Positions 45,743 to 56,816 of a stretch of DNA of 64,000 nucleotides are shown here, in pieces. Under the pieces are notes generated by a model. The model searched no databases, had not been told where the DNA came from, and saw only the letters and a program-made list of their open reading frames with translations. The position numbers and the translations under genes are program-made. How positions within the stretch are numbered: the stretch's first letter is position 1; every line of letters begins with the position of its first letter. This DNA comes from Pinus tabuliformis. Its lineage: Eukaryota > Streptophyta > Pinopsida > Pinales > Pinaceae. The stretch lies in assembly GCA_031772625.1 (NCBI GenBank), contig CM062811.1:650444871-650508870 (forward strand). Direction: 5' to 3'.

Positions 45743-45747
45743 CAACA

Positions 45748-46000
45748 CCAATGTTTTAGGTAATGATTGCAAATGGAGGTACCATAAATTGTTTACAGAA
45801 GTACTGTAATATTAAACTCAATATGGGGGAGTATGTATTACATTCTTCCATGATTGCAATCCAAATACATGGTCTAATTTTGTATTAGGGTCCAATGGTT
45901 ATAATCATTTGGTACAATGGCCCTTATTTTTCAATATATATTTTAGGATATTTTCCTCAAAAGGTAAGGAAATTGAGCTTGGAGGTATCCAACATAAGCC
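45748..46000 (+). pseudogene. Gypsy protease relic, 3' half
   Basis: Reads MIANGGTINC, NIKLNMGEYV and MIAIQ with later stops, continuing the protease frame broken by the solo LTR. Confidence 0.75.
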
Positions 46001-46249
46001 CTTAAAGTGATAATCTCTAACAACATGACAAAAATAGACACAAACAAATATTGTGTTGTAGTTCCACAATCTCGTTTACTATATTTTCAAACATATATAT
46101 CTTCTTCTCTAGTGAATCTCCAAAAAATTGTATATAATGATTACAGTATATTTGGAAACATGTCCAAGTTTCTTTGACCTTCTTGATATTATTAACATGA
46201 TATTCATTGGAAACTAGGAAGTGTACCACTTACAAGACATTTCTAGAAG

Positions 46250-46675
46250 ATCATTTAGAACACATTAAGTTCATCATAAGTTTTTGGTTATGCTAGTTGG
46301 ACTTATTAGTGCACCTTCCACATGTCAAATCTTAATGAATTCTATTTTCAAAACCTTAGAAAATTTGTGTTTCTATTCTTTGATGACACGCTAATTTATA
46401 ACAAATATTATGAGGAACATGTACACCATGTTGACAGGATCCTAAAACTATTGGAAGAGAAACAACTATATGTAGATTCTTCCAAGTGTTCCTTTGGTGA
46501 TCAAGAAATAGAATATTTGTCTCATCTCGCATCTCATGAATCTGTCAAAGTGGATCCTAACAAAATTAAATTTATGATGGAATGGGTAATGATCCCCAAA
46601 GCCTTGAAGAAATATAAATGCTTCTTAGGATTGACCAACTATTACCACAAGTTTGTAAACAATTATGTTTAAACA
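46250..46675 (+). pseudogene. Gypsy reverse transcriptase relic
   Basis: The open segment 46,322-46,672 contains FVFLFFDDTLIYNKYYEEHV (the RT active-site FxDD box), QLYVDSSKCSFG, EIEYLSHLASHE and FLGLTNYYHKFV. These are the standard motifs of the second half of Ty3/gypsy RT. The first half is not readable, and downstream RNase H codes are full of stops. Confidence 0.92.
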
Positions 46676-46679
46676 GTAG

Positions 46680-48260
46680 CATCGCTAACAACATTATTAA
46701 AGAAGGAATCATTTTCTTTGACTCCAAAAGAAAACAAAGCCTTTCAAAAACCTAAAGATGATATGTGTATGCCTCCTTCCTTGGCCACACCTAACTTCAC
46801 AAAAGAATTTTATTATGGAGTGTGATTCCTAATACCATGAAATTGGTATATTTTTAATGGAAGAACGAAGACCCTCGCGTTCAAAAGTAGCTAAAATAAA
46901 GGAAATAATTTAATCAAACCCATTTATGAAAAATAAATGATGGCCATACTACATGTAATTAAAAAATGATTCCTACACATAATATGAAGATGCTTCAAAG
47001 TAAAAGTAGATGATGATAGTTAGAAGTACTTCATGGAGTAATGATTATATTTAAAAGAGTAACAAAAATGAGTTACAAAAATGATGCATTATGACTCTTA
47101 AATTATCTACAAAAAAAAAAAGAAGTAAAAGATAATATGGTGGTATATTCACTTTCAATGAAAAAAGAAGAAATAGAGGGTTTACAATTTGTTATTTTTA
47201 TTGTTCAATTTTATTGGGTGGAAGAAGTAAGGGTGGAATGGAAGCAATATAATAAGGTATTTAAGATCATTCAACAACTATAATACAACCCAAGTGCATT
47301 AAATAAAATTGTGTGAAAAAATGATTTATTGTGGTATCAATATTTCCTATATTTGTGCAACAATTGCTAAGTTAGAAAAAGGTCCTTTTGGAATTGCACA
47401 CTTCTTCTATATGAGGATATTTAGGGCTCTTGAGAACTTGCCACTAGATTAAGAAGGAATTTTTCTATGAAGGTATTAAAACCGATGTTCAAAATTTTGT
47501 GGTTGAATGTGTGGTATATCAATAGAATAAAGGAAAGACAATCAATACCCAAAGTCTCCTAGAACCATTAACTATACTGAGTTGATGTTGGAAAGAAGTT
47601 AAAATAGATTTTATTATAGGTTATACCCGTATATGAAGGAAATAATGTTATGATGACAGTAGTGGATCATTAGAAAAGGTACGACCATTTTCACTCTCTT
47701 TATCATCATTTTAAATCAAGCACAACAACAAAACCACTTATGGGAACATATCAAATATTGCTACATGTAGTTAGATTATTGTAATTAATAAAGATCCAAT
47801 ATTCACTAGAATTGTTTTGATTGCATTAGTTTCTTGTTTGGGTACTGAATTGGCCCATAACCCATCTTACCATCCTTAATCTAATGGGAAAAATGGGATC
47901 ATGAATACACTTTTAGAAGGATATCTTTGGCACTTTCTATTTTATAAATGGACATAATACATCATGTGGTTTCCCTTGGCAGAATGGTGGTACAATACAT
48001 CCTTCCATACTTCATCAAAATTTTACACATTTATGGCACTTTATGGAGGAATGCATCCATCACATCAATCTTAAAAGGGACTACAAGGGTTGAAGTAATG
48101 GATGACCACATAAGGCACCAACAATAAGCCCTCAAACTATTGAAGGAAAACTTAGTTGTGGCACAAAATATGATGAAACAACAAACATATCAACATTGGA
48201 GTGAAAGGGAATTTGAAGTGGGGTATTAAGTATTTTTGAAGCTACAACCATATAAAACGA
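46680..48260 (+). pseudogene. Gypsy RNase H and integrase relic
   Basis: RNase H traces (FTKEFYYGV, KNDSYT-like) extend to about 47,150. Integrase traces then appear: TDVQNFVVECVVYQ (zinc-finger part), VKIDFIIGYT, LGTELAHNPSYHP (core-domain context, where the family reads GT-L--S-AYHPQTDGQ) and YNTSFHTSSKFYTFMALYGG. There are many stops and frameshifts. Confidence 0.8.
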
Positions 48261-48984
48261 TATCACTAAAGCAACAAAAAAAGGACAAAAATTAGCACCT
48301 ATAGTATTATGGCCCCTATAAGATGATGTAAAGGGTTCGAAGTGTCATTTACAAATTAGTTTTCGTCCATCTTCACATGTACATTCAATCTTCAATGTTT
48401 CATGCTTTAAGAAGGTAATTGGCGACAATATCCTACTCCAAACCATTTTACCAAAGAATAATGAAGAAGAAAAAACATATTAGAACCAAAACATTCCTTG
48501 AAACAAGTAGTTGTGAAATTAAGCAATTACTAAATACCTAATCAAATGGAATAGCCTACCAATAGAAAATGTGATATGGAAAGATAAGAATTCATATAGA
48601 AACACATGTAGTTAATCAAGTGTTGAGGACAATATTTGTTTGAAGGGGAGGGACATGTTAAGCCTTAAATAAAGTCCCATGTTAAGCATAAAGCTTCATG
48701 TAAAGCCCTAGATGGTGACTTATATTTATATTGTTATATTAATGTGGTCAGATTGACCCTTTCATTGTAATTATACGATATATCTCCTACGTGTGCACAC
48801 ACACACTAAGGAGACCTACTTTAGTATGATTATATTTGGTATTGCAGATTGTATTATTTGTAAATCAAGTTTCCTCATCAAAGTCGATTGTAATTAGTGA
48901 TATTTGATCACTTTCAAGGCATTTGGATCATAATAAAATATCATAATTTATCATTAATATTAAGAACATTGAACTAAAAAATAA

Positions 48985-50275
48985 CTCTTAGGGAGTGTTG
49001 TTTAGTGACATAACCCTTTATGAACATCATAATATGATGTAACATTTGAGGAACATAGCAATTTTGCATTAAAAATAAAAGAAGAACATTGAAATACAAT
49101 ATAATCATTGGGGAACACCATAATCCAACATAACCATTGAGGAATGTCACGATGTGACTTAACTCTTAATGGACGAGACATTTCAACACAAAGATAGCTA
49201 ACCATAATCAACCATGGTCAAGATATGTCAACCATGATAAACATCACAATATGAAAAATGAATTAAAGAACTTGACAATCTAACCTACCCCATGAGGAAC
49301 GTATCTATTTGACATAAATCAAACAAGATAAAGGTTTCACTGCTACATATCCTTTCATGAACAGCAAAATGTGACATAACCCTTCAAAAATACTACAATT
49401 TTACATACATAAACCAAAGTGTACATTTTCTACATGACCATTAGGGAACATCACAAATGTAACATAACCCTTGATGAATGTGTGTGTATTAATATCAATG
49501 AGGAAGAGATTCCATATAAGCTAATCAAGACGAATATCTTAGTGCATCATGACCATTAAAAGATCACACTGAAATATAACCTTTAAGGAATGTGGTAAGG
49601 TGACACAACCCTTTATGAACATCACTATGTGACATAACCATCAAAGGACAACAATTTGACATTACATAATGAAGACAAACATTGAACACTATGACACAAT
49701 ATTTGAGTTATATAAAAGTTGCAATGTGACAGAACCATTAAGTAACATAGAAATTTGACATCATTTCATGAAGATGAATGTCATAATGTGATATCACCAT
49801 GGTAAACCATGGTTAAACATAATGAAAATGGTCAACCAAAGTCAACCATACAACCATGGTCAATGTAAGTCAACCGTGATATGCATCTTCATAAGAAAGT
49901 ATAACTTGACTCATGAGGAACATGAAGATGGTAACATGATAATTCAAAGTAAGTCAACCAAGATAAAGATCATATATGGTTCTATCAATATGAAAAATTT
50001 GACAATATAACCTAACCATTGAGGAACATTACACAACAATTGGAGAACATAATGATTCAACATAAGTCAAGTAAGATAAATGTCGCAATCCTACATAGCC
50101 AGTGGAACATTACAATTGAACATATCCTTCCATGAACAATGTGATATGACATAACCCTTAAAAAATAATATAACTCGACATAAGTCCACCATGATGAACT
50201 TTATAATTTAAAATGAAACAAAAACATTAATTAACATTACAAATGTGATATAATAGTCAATGAAGGTGTAATGCA
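48985..50275. repeat. Decayed 28-30-bp tandem array
   Basis: About 1.3 kb in which TGTGACATAACC(A/C)TT(G/A)AGGAACAT-like words recur dozens of times with heavy mutation, sometimes with CAACCATGGTCAA or AAGTCAACC(A/G)(A/T)GAT variants. No ORF is supported. It looks like an ancient minisatellite. Confidence 0.7.
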
Positions 50276-50800
50276 CCATTGTTATCATCCTATTTTCCTC
50301 CACTAAGTTAGTACACTTGAATGCCTATACTATTGACCTTTTTGCAAATTTTTGGCCCTTGATTTTAGTTAGTTTTATGCATCATTGTTGGGATTTAGTG
50401 CTTCATAGAGTGATTATTACCCAATTTTTGCTAGAAGCTTTTATTATCCTAGCAAAGATCATCCTAGTTTGACATTTTTGTCCCAACAACGATGGAAAAA
50501 CTTCCAGAGTGTCATGCTCCATAAGAGATCATATTAGTGAATTACTTTTGTGAGTTGGCTTGGGTGCTTTACTTCCTAACTTCTATTTTTCCTAAGAATA
50601 TAGATACATTCTTTTTGAGAGTTCTATAAGCCTATTAGTCATTATGAAGTGTCAGGCTAGTTTTGGAGTCACAAAGAGAGACTGAGAGAATTATAGTCAT
50701 TTTGATCTGAGATCTTGAGTCTAGGTCGTCAAATAGCCTTATTTCATTGTAGCAGGAGACCATGATAGAAGATTGAGGAGAGGTCTCATGGTTGGAGGTA
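50276..50800. other. Non-coding flank of the LTR nest
   Basis: No gene. It contains a possible inverted word pair (TTGTTGGGATT / TCCCAACAACGA) at about 50,383-50,500 but no complete element could be delimited. Confidence 0.35.
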
Positions 50801-51095
50801 TGTTGTTATCGGGAAATCTAGTGTCTATGCAGAGCTGCTAGTCCCACTAAGACGGGTAGCTATCTTAGAAACAAACAGATTAAAGTTACTTTCGTTTCCC
50901 TTTATGAGAAGTAGATAGGAGAGGAGCAAAGAATACCAACCTCAATCTTTCGCTTGGCTCCTTGCTTATTCCTTCTCCCCTCTGACGGATCTTTTCCGCT
51001 CCTTCCTTGATTACTCCGCTTCAAAGAGTTCCTGTAAAGTCAAAGCAGCATAACACCTTCAAAGTACAGAGATCTACAATCATAAACAATATAGT
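50801..51095 (-). mobile_element. Older LTR (minus orientation), left part
   Basis: The minus strand ends ...GATAACAACA at 50,801 and resembles the 3' end of the 51,096-52,189 LTR (CTCATAAAG, AAGTAAC, AGTGGGA, CCAACAACA-type end). It continues across the 8.8-kb insertion at 59,902-60,649. Total length without the insert is about 1.04 kb. Confidence 0.8.
51091..51095 (+). repeat. 5-bp TSD ATAGT, left copy
   Basis: ATAGT directly before the 5' LTR; the same five bases follow the 3' LTR at 59,902-59,906. Confidence 0.9.
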
Positions 51096-52189
51096 TGTTA
51101 TAGACATTTTTGTGCCTTACAGCATGAAGCATGAAATGTCAATAATCTAAGGGATCCAAAGTCCCTAAACATGTTGTTCCTCCCCCTAGAGGAACAAGGT
51201 CAGCAAACCACAGCACTAAATATCAGTTCTCCACCTGAAAACACTCAAAAACAAGCAAATTCTGGATCATGTCAACTGCTACACTGACTACCTGCACTGA
51301 ATGTCAACTGCTACACTGGCTACCTGCACTGAATGTCAACTGCTACACTGGCTACCTGCGTTGAATGTCAACTCCAACACTAGTTACCTGCGCTGAACGT
51401 GTTTGGACATGTGGCAGACTCATTCCTCAAGGTGTCAGAGCCCAGGCAGCTTCCAAAGTGACACTTGCATCAAAGAATTCGACTGGTGATGAGTAAGAGG
51501 GTCTATATCTCCAAGTGGAAGCAAGAACCTCCAAGTGGACTCAAGAACTGAAGAATAACTGAAGTGGGAGAGGACACTAGTCAGCTTCATGCCAGCTACA
51601 AGCTGACTCATCCTTTCTCCAAATCTCCTATATATAGAGCACTCTCATGAGGTCTAAGGGGGCTGGAATCTTGTGAATGTAAGGAAGTGCTGTTGGTTTG
51701 TGCATAGAACTATTGGGTGATTGCTTTGAAGGAGGTGAAGAGGAGATTTCTTTCTGCTGGGAGGTGTTGCTGGATTGGGCCTCTTATGGTTGTAACACTC
51801 TCAGAACTTTACTTCTTCCATTAATAAAGCATTTGAGGTTCTTCTATATGCATGTATCTTTGTGGCGTATTGATGCTTGTATATTTGATTTATTCTAATC
51901 CTTGAATCAGTTATGGATGTATGCTTCTTGTAGTTTCCTTTTCTTGTGCTTTTGCAGGATCCTTGTGTAGCTGGGCCAGTGAAAGAGCAAGGAGCTGGGA
52001 GCAAGCAGCAAAGAGGTAAGACTGGATCAACCATTAGCAGAAGATAACGGTTAGTGGATCCCTTTCTCCTCTCTCTTACATCTCATAAAGAAGTAACCTT
52101 GAATAGCTTTGTATTCAGTTGTTGCTGAGGTACTATCACCCTTAGAGTGGGATAGGGTCATTCCGTATTGGATACTTTTCCCAACAACA
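51096..52189 (+). mobile_element. 5' LTR of the gag-pro element
   Basis: 1,094 bp, TGTTATAGAC...CCAACAACA. A TATA box CTATATATAG is at 51,628-51,637 and AATAAA at about 51,825. A 32-bp unit (ATGTCAACTGCTACACTGGC plus TACCTGCACTGA) is repeated four times at 51,269-51,399, in the promoter-proximal U3. LTR2 carries the same array. The two LTRs differ by scattered substitutions and one 14-bp indel near the 3' end, so the insertion is moderately young. Confidence 0.95.
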
Positions 52190-52212
52190 AATTGGCGACT
52201 CCACAGGGGATC
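52190..52212 (+). promoter_or_regulatory. tRNA primer binding site
   Basis: TTGGCGACTCCACAGGGGA begins two bases after the 5' LTR. TGGCGACTCC-type sites are used by several plant gypsy lineages (usually attributed to tRNA-Arg); the tRNA identity is from memory. Confidence 0.75.
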
Positions 52213-53873
52213 GTATCTTGTTGGTTGTTTGTGTTTTTTTCTATTCATTTCATAAACAAAGGGAGTACCGAATCGAACTGTATTTGAATCTTTCAAATAC
52301 AAAGTAGAGGGCAGCTACTTTAGCTCAGTTTCTGGGCAAGTTTATGATTTGACGAGCTGATCTACAAGGACTCTAATAAGCTCTTAGTGATAGCTTTTCA
52401 TTCTCCTTTTCATCCCTTAGTGTGTACTTGACTGATAGCTTCTGATTTGGCCAAAAACTGTGAATTTTTGAGCAATCTGTGACCCGGAAACTGAGAAAAA
52501 CGAAAGTTTGAATCTTCAGTGTAGGTGCTGTGAAGGCAGTCTGCATTTCAGCGCAGTTCCCGAAGGGGCTACTTGCGCTAAATGTCAAACAGACAGTGTC
52601 CCACCTGCGCTGAACCAGTCTTGCTTTGTGCTACTGGGGTTTCCTGCTGTTTCTTGCCCTGTTTTCACTCTTGTTTTGCTGCCTGTTACCAGTCAATGTG
52701 CCTATCTGAAGCCAACTTTCCTTGTCACTATTCCGCCTCGGTTGTATAAAGAAATTGTGTTTGTTCTTTGTGTATTTCTTCATCATTTACAGTTTCCCAT
52801 AACGAAAGTGAACTAGTCTTGCTGTGACCTCTTAGATCTAGACCTGTGATAAAGTGTCGTTTTGATCTTAAGAGTTAGTTTGTTTGTTGTTCATAGCTGA
52901 TTGAGCTTTTGCTTTCACCATTTGGTTTGAGTTTATATATTTCTAGTATCGAAACAAGTAAATCTTAAGGTGTCTTTTGATTTTGGACAAGCTTGTTTAC
53001 TTTCACTTGAAATTGAATTCAAAATTATACAACAGCTTTCTTTTTTTGCATTACGCCAACATTAAGAAAGAGAAAAGAAATACCTGCATCTTTGCATTTT
53101 GCATATAAGTTTGTATGTTGATTTAGGGAAGAAGTGCATTAGCGAGTGCTCTTTGATCTGTGTGAAAAGATTTTGTCTCTCTTTTCCCTCAGTAGTTAAG
53201 ATTTTCATAAGTCGAAAATATTGAAAAAGCTTGCTTCTCATCTTAGACTGCATTTAGGAATTTGTATCAAACATCTCGTGGTGAACCTTGAAAGGCAAAC
53301 TTTAAAAAGATCAACTTAAAATATATTGAATGAACCTAACAACGCTTTGAAACATAACGCAAACACATAGAGGTCTAAGTTAGAGACGTGTTCCGGCGTC
53401 GTTAAACGTAGTGACTGTCGATCTCGACGAAGGTGGGTGATTCCTCCTGAGAGTCGGTGGCACTAATACGGACTTGTGCTCCCACGTACCGTCGCGTATA
53501 TATTGGGAGACCCCTATAGGCATATATCTTTTATCCATAGGAAGCCGTGTCGGCCGCCCTACTGATCGCAATGCAGTGAACACAACATTCACGAAGATCG
53601 ACCACCCGTACCGTAAAACGTATTCTGTGGTTTTGCGAAAGGTTTGGCACACCCTCTGCCTAGATCTCTAGAGCAGTTTCTTTTGGCCTTTTTCAAACTC
53701 TATAACTGAAAAAGTCCATCCGAGCATTTGTCACTTCGGGCTCGTTAAAACATCGAAGGAGACTAGAGTCATCTTTAGCTTTTTCTCGACTCTTTAAAAC
53801 TGAAAAAGCAAGTTGTGTCTAAAGCGTCGTTATAAAATTTATTTTAAGCGGAATAATCATCACCTTTCCCTCG
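52213..53873 (+). other. Leader of the gag-pro element
   Basis: 1.66 kb of internal sequence without a convincing ORF. Many CTCGAC/GTCGAT-like words occur at 53,390-53,600, and CTCGTTAAA is at 53,741-53,749. This is the position expected for packaging signals. Confidence 0.5.
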
Positions 53874-56816
53874 TTGATCTTCGAAGTTAGTCCACCACAA
53901 GTGGAAGTTCCTGTAGAATCGCTAAGAAATCTTTTGGATAGACTAGATATGTCTGAACAATCGTCGACGTCTAGGACTGTGTCGTCTGACACAACAACAG
54001 CAGAGCCTCCTGCTGCTACTCCAACGATGTTCGCTGGTATACCATCTGTCCCGGCAAATTGTCAACAACAAGCCGGAGTCTAATCAGGGACAACGACATG
54101 GTTAGTTCCTATTTCTTCATCTGGATTATCATCTGGTATTTCTTATGTTGAAACTCAACAAATTGATCCAATGTGCCTTCAAAGGCCAATTTACCCTTTA
54201 AGTACTGGATTTCCACCATATGGAGGGCAGTATGCTCTTTCATTGTTCCCTCCCAGAGAACAACCATATGGGAGTTTACAACAAAGTTCAGGTCAAACTG
54301 GAATTACATCCAGCGGTTGGGTACTAATACTGCCTCAACAACCAGGGGTTGTATATTCAATGCAACCAGTACACCCTGTGTCGAATATTCCCACCATACC
54401 TGCTATAGTGAATGTGTCACAAGTATAAGCTCCACCTGTTGTATGTCAACCCCAAGTTTCTCAGGTTGCAATACAACAACCTCTTGTCTCAACGACTCAA
54501 TCACAATCTCAGGGTAGTGCCTCCTTATCTGGAGTGACTCAGGCTCAAACACGTACTGTGACTCCTCATCCCGGTCAATCATCCAGTATTGGTCAACAGC
54601 AAATGGTCCAACAACCAGAGCTGGTTCAATCTCAACAACCGCCATTCCAGCAATCATATCAAGGACCTGAGCAACAAGTCTTTGTAAGTAATGGGCAACC
54701 ATACTATAATGGTTATGCCCATCAACCTTGTCAAAGTTGCCAGCATTATGCTGGTCTGCAAAGACCCATTGCTCAGGCGATACCATCTTATCCTGGATAT
54801 GCTTCGCCTAACCTGAACCAACAGTTGCCCTTTGTAACAACTCTAGAATTACCAGATCTAAACCGGCTGACGAATGATCCAATTGCTTATGCCCCTTGGT
54901 GGCCAGCGATTCCGCATAAACTTCCGTCAGATATTCCTAAATTTAATGGAAATCCGGGTGAAGATCCGTCGAATCATGTGATGACATTCCATCTATGGTG
55001 TTCATCGAACACTCTGAATGATGATTCGATAAGACTTCGCCTCTTTCAGAGGACGTTAACGGGTCCAGCGGAAAAATGGTACATTGAATTGCCTAGAGCT
55101 TCGTTCGACAACTTCAGTACCTTATCCACAACCTTTTTAACCCATTTTCAATTACCGATAAGGTATGAAACGGGAACAGAACTCCTTACCAACTTCAAAC
55201 AGACGACTGCCACCCACATATCTGATCATATACATGAGTGGCGACATCGTCGTAGGATGGTAAAAACGTACGTTCCCGATCAGCTATTAGCTGAATGGTT
55301 TATCAAGTCATTACTTCCTGCCATCACGGAAGATGTGGCAAAGGGAGGGGTCGTAACGGAAGAGCAGGTTATCACTCGTGCGCAATATCTGGACTTGGTC
55401 TGTACTCAGTCCGGCACGCTCTACGACAAAATACCTGATGCCCCTAGACCGGAATTCTCAATTCCTCCTCCTCCTAAATCAAACAATGACTCTCACGCCG
55501 GCGATGGCGTGATTGGCAAGCAAAAAATTTATAGTCAAAATGCAAATGAAGAACTTCTTGCCTCAGAAGTAAATGCCATGTCGACCGACAAGGGCAAAAA
55601 ACTGAAGCAACCAGGGGGCAAGAAGAAAAAGAAAGGGAGAAAAAGGAAACCCCCAGTAGGGTGTCATATATGCGATGAGGATCATTGGACGAAAGATTGT
55701 CCACATATAGCTGAAGTTAAGAAACTCTTTAAGAGTTCAAAAACCCCAGCAGTATTGACTGATCCGTTTCCTAATCCAGGTCAAAATCTTGTTGCTAATC
55801 AAAATTCTTCCCGATCCCAAGTGCTTATGTTGTCTACCTCAAAGCAGCAAAATAATGCTTTGACGAGGAATAAGGATTACAAGAATCCAAAGCTGTCGAA
55901 CAACAAGGCTAATGAACAACCTAGTAGTTCGACAACAACTTTGACCGAAGTTCTGCCACCCATCGTCCCTGAGCCAATAATAAAGTCTCAAAAGGGAGCA
56001 GTACACAAATCGACATTTAATCCTTGTGAGAAAATAGCACAGATAGAGGACCTGGCCCAATCGCCGTCCGTTATGTCGACACTTGAGGTACCGCAGAATT
56101 GCTTCTTCCAAGAACAAGCTTTATTATCAGCAATAGGTAGAATTGACCCAATGGATTCCAATCTTGTCGCCTTTGATCATAAAAGATATGACCCTTAGTT
56201 ACCAGCTCAATTAGCTTTCCTTATTCAAGTGAAAGCCCTAAACAAAACTGTTCATCGAACAATTATTGATGAGGGGGCATCTACATGTCTTATGTCGATG
56301 AGTTGCTGGAAATATTTAGGCTCACCACCCCTGTCGATATCGTCAACGACGTTAAAAGCATTTGATGGACGATCATACACTCCATACGGGATTTTAAGTA
56401 ACTTGCAAGTTGAACTGGGGGGCAAAACAGTAGGAATTGATGTTGAAGTAATTGATGGAAACCTCGATTACAACATCCTACTTGGAAGACCATGGATCTA
56501 TGCCATGGCCGCAGTTGTGTCGACCTACTTCAGGAAGATTGCATTTCCCTTCCAAGGAGGAATTACAATCGTCGACCAACAAACTTTTCTCCACAACAGT
56601 TCACAAGTTACAGGAAGCATTCCAATGATCCATGGAAGGAATCATTTGCTCCAAAATATCGGAGTAGGTCTCCTAAAAGACCCTGCCTTAATGGGTACTT
56701 TTGCCCTACCGCCCCCAAGTAATCTGGCGGAAGTGGCCACAGTGGAATATGAAACCTTCTATGTCCGATGGATTTGGACTCTGAGGACGGTTCTAATCTT
56801 GTGTCAACCTCATTAA
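53874..56816 (+). pseudogene. Gag-protease polyprotein with three in-frame stops
   Basis: One single reading frame spans 53,874-56,816. It is interrupted only by stop codons at 54,081, 54,426 and 56,196 and has no frameshift. The likely start is ATG 53,949 (MSEQSSTSRTV); the upstream part lacks an ATG. The N-terminal third is Gln/Pro/Ser-rich. The capsid-type domain (about 54,930-55,450) contains PKFNGNPGEDPSNHVMTFHL and LRLFQRTLTGPAEKWYIELP. A basic stretch and a CCHC knuckle (CHICDEDHWTKDC, about 55,662-55,700) follow. After the third stop comes the retropepsin: LPAQLAFLIQVKALNKTVHR, IIDEGASTCLMSMS (catalytic Asp) and NILLGRPWIYAM. The frame then ends without entering RT. Gag forms the particle; protease cleaves it. 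Confidence 0.92.

Larger units (their letters stand above)
43026..48960 (+). mobile_element. Decayed Ty3/gypsy retrotransposon
   Basis: LTR relics are recognisable at about 43,040-43,155 and 48,656 to about 48,960 (shared TTTCATTGTAATTAT and the CACACACTAAGG-like end). The 3' LTR begins TGTTAAGCC directly after a polypurine tract (TTTGAAGGGGAGGGACA, 48,639-48,655). A weak tRNA-iMet-like primer site (CAGTATCAC) is at about 43,033. Gag, protease, RT, RNase H and integrase appear in the normal gypsy order on the + strand, all broken. A solo LTR has split the protease. This is an old insertion. Confidence 0.85.

Noticed and set aside
49002..50010. Regular short repeats as a possible CRISPR-like array
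   Set aside because: The units are contiguous, highly mutated and lack unique spacers; the context is plant nuclear repeat DNA.
51698..51898. 66-codon ORF present in both LTRs
   Set aside because: It overlaps the TATA-downstream R/U5 region and the polyadenylation signal; identity between copies follows from LTR duplication.
54534..56198. Gag starting at 54,534
   Set aside because: The codon there is GTG and the same frame continues upstream through sense codons and two stops to the ATG at 53,949, so this is only the part after a nonsense codon.
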